Below are positions 6,614-9,357 of a DNA stretch of 9,357 nt, in pieces. Location: assembly GCA_948465625.1 (NCBI GenBank), contig CAOJXM010000026.1:1-9357 (forward strand), read 5' to 3'. The first letter of the stretch is position 1. Each line of letters starts with the position of its first letter. Origin of the DNA: an uncultured Clostridium sp. Lineage in GTDB: Bacteria; Bacillota; Clostridia; TANB77; CAG-508. Position numbers and translations under genes: made by a program. The notes beneath the pieces were generated by a model. It was not told the DNA's origin, did not search any database, and saw nothing but the letters and a program-made list of their open reading frames with translations.

Positions 6614-7633
6614 ATGAAAAATATAAAAGACTACAATCTAGAGCAACTAAAAGAAGAATTTATTGCCTTAAAAGAAAAGCCATATCGAGCAGAGCAAGTA
6701 TTCAAATGGCTTTACACCACCAACATCACAAGCTTTGATGAAATGACCAACCTATCAGTAGAACTAAGGCAAAAACTAAAACAAAACTATCAATTATGTA
6801 TTTATAACATCATACAAAAACAAGTATCAGCAGATGGTACCAAAAAATATTTATTTGATGTATTAGATGGAAATGCAATCGAAACCGTATTAATGGAATA
6901 CAAACATGGAAAATCGCTTTGTGTCTCTTCGCAAATTGGCTGTAAAATGGGTTGCAAATTTTGTGCCTCTACTGGAATTCAATTTGTAAGAAACCTTACA
7001 GCAGGAGAAATTGTAGAGCAAATCTTAGCCGTTCAAAGAGACGAAGCCGTTAAAATATCCAATGTTGTATTCATGGGAATTGGAGAACCATTAGATAATT
7101 ATGACAATGTGTTAACTGCAATCAAAATACTAAACAATCAAAAAGGATTAAACATAGGAGCAAGGCATATTAGCCTATCAACCAGTGGATTAGTACCAAA
7201 AATCAATCAATTAGCAGAAGAAGACTTACAATGTACCCTATCCATATCACTACATGCCACCACAAACGAAAAAAGAAGTGCTATGATGCCAGTAAACAAT
7301 GCTTATCCCATTGAAGAATTAATAAAAGCCTGTAAAAATTACATCCAAAAAACCAATCGCCGTATCTCTTTTGAATATGCATTAGCCAAAGACAACAATG
7401 ATAACCAAGAAGATGCCAAACGATTAGTAAAACTTTTAAAAGGCATGATATGTCATGTAAACTTAATTCCCATCAACAAAATAGAAAATGGAACATTTGT
7501 AAAAAGCACAAATGAAAACATTATCAAATTTAGAGATTACTTAAACGAAAATGGGATTGTAGCGACCATAAGAAGAGAATTAGGTTCTGACATAGAAGCA
7601 GCATGTGGGCAATTACGTAGAAAGAATCTTTAA
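6614..7633 (+). CDS. rlmN: 23S rRNA (A2503-C2) / tRNA (A37-C2) methyltransferase
   Basis: RlmN is a radical-SAM enzyme that methylates C2 of A2503 in 23S rRNA, and of A37 in some tRNAs, by a ping-pong mechanism using a methylated cysteine. The 339-residue protein has normal length. Residues 1-90 form the N-terminal accessory domain (EKPYRAEQVFKWLY at 21-34). The radical-SAM cluster motif CKMGCKFC uses C110, C114 and C117. C103, seven residues before it, fits the E. coli C118 position, and C331 in ACGQL fits the methyl-carrying C355. GEPL (157-160) is the SAM-binding GGE-like motif. 'ISLHATTNEKR' and 'NLIPINKI' are also typical. All catalytic residues are present. The ribosome binding site is weak (AAAGAAG). 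It is the first gene of an operon; the phosphatase gene starts 15 nt after its stop. Confidence 0.96.
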   Translation: MKNIKDYNLEQLKEEFIALKEKPYRAEQVFKWLYTTNITSFDEMTNLSVELRQKLKQNYQLCIYNIIQKQVSADGTKKYLFDVLDGNAIETVLMEYKHGKSLCVSSQIGCKMGCKFCASTGIQFVRNLTAGEIVEQILAVQRDEAVKISNVVFMGIGEPLDNYDNVLTAIKILNNQKGLNIGARHISLSTSGLVPKINQLAEEDLQCTLSISLHATTNEKRSAMMPVNNAYPIEELIKACKNYIQKTNRRISFEYALAKDNNDNQEDAKRLVKLLKGMICHVNLIPINKIENGTFVKSTNENIIKFRDYLNENGIVATIRRELGSDIEAACGQLRRKNL

Positions 7634-7648
7634 AATAGAGGTGAGAGA

Positions 7649-8380
7649 ATGCAAGTTTTTGCAAAAACAGATATTGGAAAAGCGCGAGAAATGAACCAAG
7701 ACTATTATTACATAGCACCAGAAAATAGCCCACTAAAGCTATACATTTTAGCAGATGGAATGGGAGGCTACAAAGGTGGCGAAGTAGCAAGTAAGCTAGC
7801 AACCAATGCTGCCAAAGGCTATATCGAGAGTAATTTTGAGCAAATCGAGCACGACAAAGAAAGTATATTAAAATTAATCAAAAGTGCAATGGAATATGCC
7901 AATCTTGTTGTACATGAAAAATCAAAAGAAACAAAAGAATTAGAAGGAATGGGTACTACTTTAGAGGTTTGCTTAATATATAATAATAAGGCATATATTG
8001 GCCATGTGGGAGATAGTAGAATCTATCGCATACGAAAAGACATCATAAGAAGATTAACCATTGACCACAGTTATGTAGAAAAATTACTAAAAGACGGAAC
8101 CATTACCAAAGAAGAAGCAGAACATCACCCAAAGAAAAACATGTTAACCAAAGCATTAGGTTGTGAAGTATATGTGGAACCAGATGCCATGGTAAAAGGA
8201 TTTCTAAAAGAAGATATCCTAGTAATGTGTTCAGACGGGTTAACCAATTTAGTAAACGAAGAAGCAATCTTTCAAATTGTAAAAAGTAATGTACAAGGAG
8301 CAAATCAAAATTTAATTAATGCTGCAAATGAATTAGGTGGCTATGATAATATAACCGTTATTATCATAGGTAACATTTAA
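7649..8380 (+). CDS. prpC: PP2C-family Ser/Thr protein phosphatase (PrpC/Stp)
   Basis: A Mn2+-dependent cytosolic PPM phosphatase that removes phosphate from the neighbouring PASTA-type kinase and its substrates. The 243-residue protein is full length and contains all the bacterial PP2C motifs: REMNQD (13-18), LADGMGGYKGGEVAS (34-48, with D36/G37 as metal ligands), GMGTT (100-104), GHVGDSRIYR (118-127), CSDGL (194-198, D196) and GGYDNITV (230-237, D233). GAGGTG lies 5 nt before the ATG, supporting this start. It is followed 21 nt later by the kinase gene, the conserved phosphatase-kinase pair of Firmicutes, which argues for co-transcription and balanced expression. It is also known as stp. 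Confidence 0.95.
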   Translation: MQVFAKTDIGKAREMNQDYYYIAPENSPLKLYILADGMGGYKGGEVASKLATNAAKGYIESNFEQIEHDKESILKLIKSAMEYANLVVHEKSKETKELEGMGTTLEVCLIYNNKAYIGHVGDSRIYRIRKDIIRRLTIDHSYVEKLLKDGTITKEEAEHHPKKNMLTKALGCEVYVEPDAMVKGFLKEDILVMCSDGLTNLVNEEAIFQIVKSNVQGANQNLINAANELGGYDNITVIIIGNI

Positions 8381-8386
8381 GAAGCT

Positions 8387-8392
8387 AAGGAG
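8387..8392 (+). promoter_or_regulatory. ribosome binding site of the kinase gene
   Basis: AAGGAG lies 9 nt before the ATG at 8402. Another ATG at 8395 is in a different frame, so this site and the conserved protein frame fix the start at 8402. Confidence 0.8.
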
Positions 8393-8401
8393 AGATGAGT
8401 C

Positions 8402-9357
8402 ATGAATTTAGAAGGAAGACTATTAGGAAATAGATATGAGATAATAGAAAAAATAGGAAATGGTGGAATGGCAACGGTATACAAAGCAAAATGTCATGTA
8501 TTAAATCGATTTGTTGCAGTAAAAGTATTAAGAGATGAATTTACCACAGACGAAGAATTCATCAAACGATTTAATACAGAAGCACAATCAGCAGCAAGCC
8601 TTACTCACCCTAATATTGTTTCTGTATATGATGTAGGAAACGAAGGAAATTTATACTACATTGTAATGGAATTAATCAAAGGAAAAACCTTAAAAGAAAT
8701 CATATTAGAAGAAGGAGCATTATCTTGGAAATGGTGTATCAGAGTAGCCATCCAAATTGCATCTGCTTTAGAAACTGCTCACAAAAACAACATTGTCCAT
8801 CGTGACATTAAACCACATAACATTATCATTACCGAAGATGGGGTAGCAAAGGTAACAGACTTTGGAATTGCAAAAGCAGTATCCAATTCAACCATAACAG
8901 CATTTGGGACAACAATTGGCTCTGTGCATTATTTCTCACCAGAACATGCAAGAGGAGGATTTACAGATGCCAAATCAGATTTATACTCACTAGGTGTTGT
9001 TTTATATGAAATGTTAACTGGAAAAGTACCATTTGATGCCGATACTCCAGTATCCATTGCATTAATGCACATGCAAGAAACACCAATAGAACCAATCAAG
9101 TTAAATCCAGATATTCCTACTTCTGTAAATAAAATTGTATTAAAAGCTATGCGAAAAGATGGGAACTTACGTTATCAAACAGCAACAGAAATGCTTAGAG
9201 ACTTAAATTTAGCATTAAAAAATCCAGGTGGAGACTTTGTGGTAATGCGTGATTCCGATAGTGAATTTGAAACACAAAAAATTCCAACCATTAATGGAAT
9301 TAATTTAAAAGAAGAAAGCACAACCTATAATAGAAGAAAAGAAGACCAAGAAAAAAC
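8402..9357 (+). CDS. prkC: Hanks-type Ser/Thr protein kinase (PrkC/PknB), 3' end outside window
   Basis: The first 318 residues of a membrane kinase that senses peptidoglycan fragments in related bacteria and phosphorylates cell-wall, division and translation proteins. Visible is the complete kinase domain: glycine loop GNGGMATVY (19-27), VAVK with K41, catalytic HRDIKPHN (133-140; D135, N140), DFGIAKA (153-159), a Thr-rich activation segment (T164, T166, T170, T171) suited to autophosphorylation, GSVHYFSPEHARGG (173-186) and SDLYSLGVVLYEMLTG. Position 182 is His where the family usually has Gln (PEQA). From about residue 278 a charged juxtamembrane linker begins. The expected transmembrane helix and extracellular PASTA repeats lie beyond the right edge. 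It forms an operon with rlmN and prpC; in related genomes rsgA/cpgA often follows. Confidence 0.95.
   Translation, partial: MNLEGRLLGNRYEIIEKIGNGGMATVYKAKCHVLNRFVAVKVLRDEFTTDEEFIKRFNTEAQSAASLTHPNIVSVYDVGNEGNLYYIVMELIKGKTLKEIILEEGALSWKWCIRVAIQIASALETAHKNNIVHRDIKPHNIIITEDGVAKVTDFGIAKAVSNSTITAFGTTIGSVHYFSPEHARGGFTDAKSDLYSLGVVLYEMLTGKVPFDADTPVSIALMHMQETPIEPIKLNPDIPTSVNKIVLKAMRKDGNLRYQTATEMLRDLNLALKNPGGDFVVMRDSDSEFETQKIPTINGINLKEESTTYNRRKEDQEK

Noticed and set aside
8402..9357. Kinase with His instead of Gln in the SPEQA motif as a sign of an inactive kinase.
   Set aside because: All catalytic residues (K41, D135, N140, D153) and the glycine loop are present; one change beside the APE/SPE motif does not imply loss of activity.

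Overview
The window is AT-rich, densely coded chromosomal DNA from a low-GC Gram-positive, most likely a member of the Clostridia. The evidence is AAGGAG-type ribosome binding sites, AT-rich codon choice, a BofC-domain protein (a family of endospore-forming Firmicutes), a zinc-finger ClpE-type unfoldase, and the rlmN - PP2C phosphatase - PASTA-type kinase gene order typical of Firmicutes. I cannot name the species.

Layout, left to right. Bases 1-1566 (+) are the 3' part of comEC (DNA-uptake channel), entering from outside the window and broken by two nearby, mutually compensating frameshifts in its metallo-beta-lactamase domain. Bases 1608-2360 (+) encode a phage-type AntA/AntB antirepressor standing alone, followed by a 34-codon in-frame stretch that looks like a gene remnant and then a terminator. 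Bases 2611-3195 (+) encode a membrane-anchored BofC C-terminal-domain protein that converges on pgsA (3338-3943, -), with a bidirectional terminator between them. Bases 4130-6442 (-) encode ClpE, interrupted by one in-frame TAG just before the conserved GAR sensor-2 motif of its second AAA+ module. Divergent promoters at 6483-6577 separate clpE from a right-hand operon (+): rlmN, a PP2C phosphatase (prpC/stp) and a Ser/Thr kinase (prkC/pknB) that runs off the right edge.

Functionally, the right operon pairs a 23S rRNA/tRNA methylase with the antagonistic phosphatase/kinase pair that controls cell-wall and growth signalling. pgsA supplies phosphatidylglycerol phosphate, and ClpE is a protein-quality-control unfoldase. 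The left side is DNA-uptake machinery with a phage-derived regulator beside it.

No complete undescribed system is evident. The points most worth a second look are a pair of about 50-bp intergenic repeats flanking pgsA, with an identical 17-nt loop but different, still complementary stems; the in-frame TAG in clpE; the paired comEC frameshifts; and the lone antirepressor with its internal palindrome and post-TAG open frame. The comEC and clpE lesions could be sequencing errors or real decay, and the sequence alone cannot decide.
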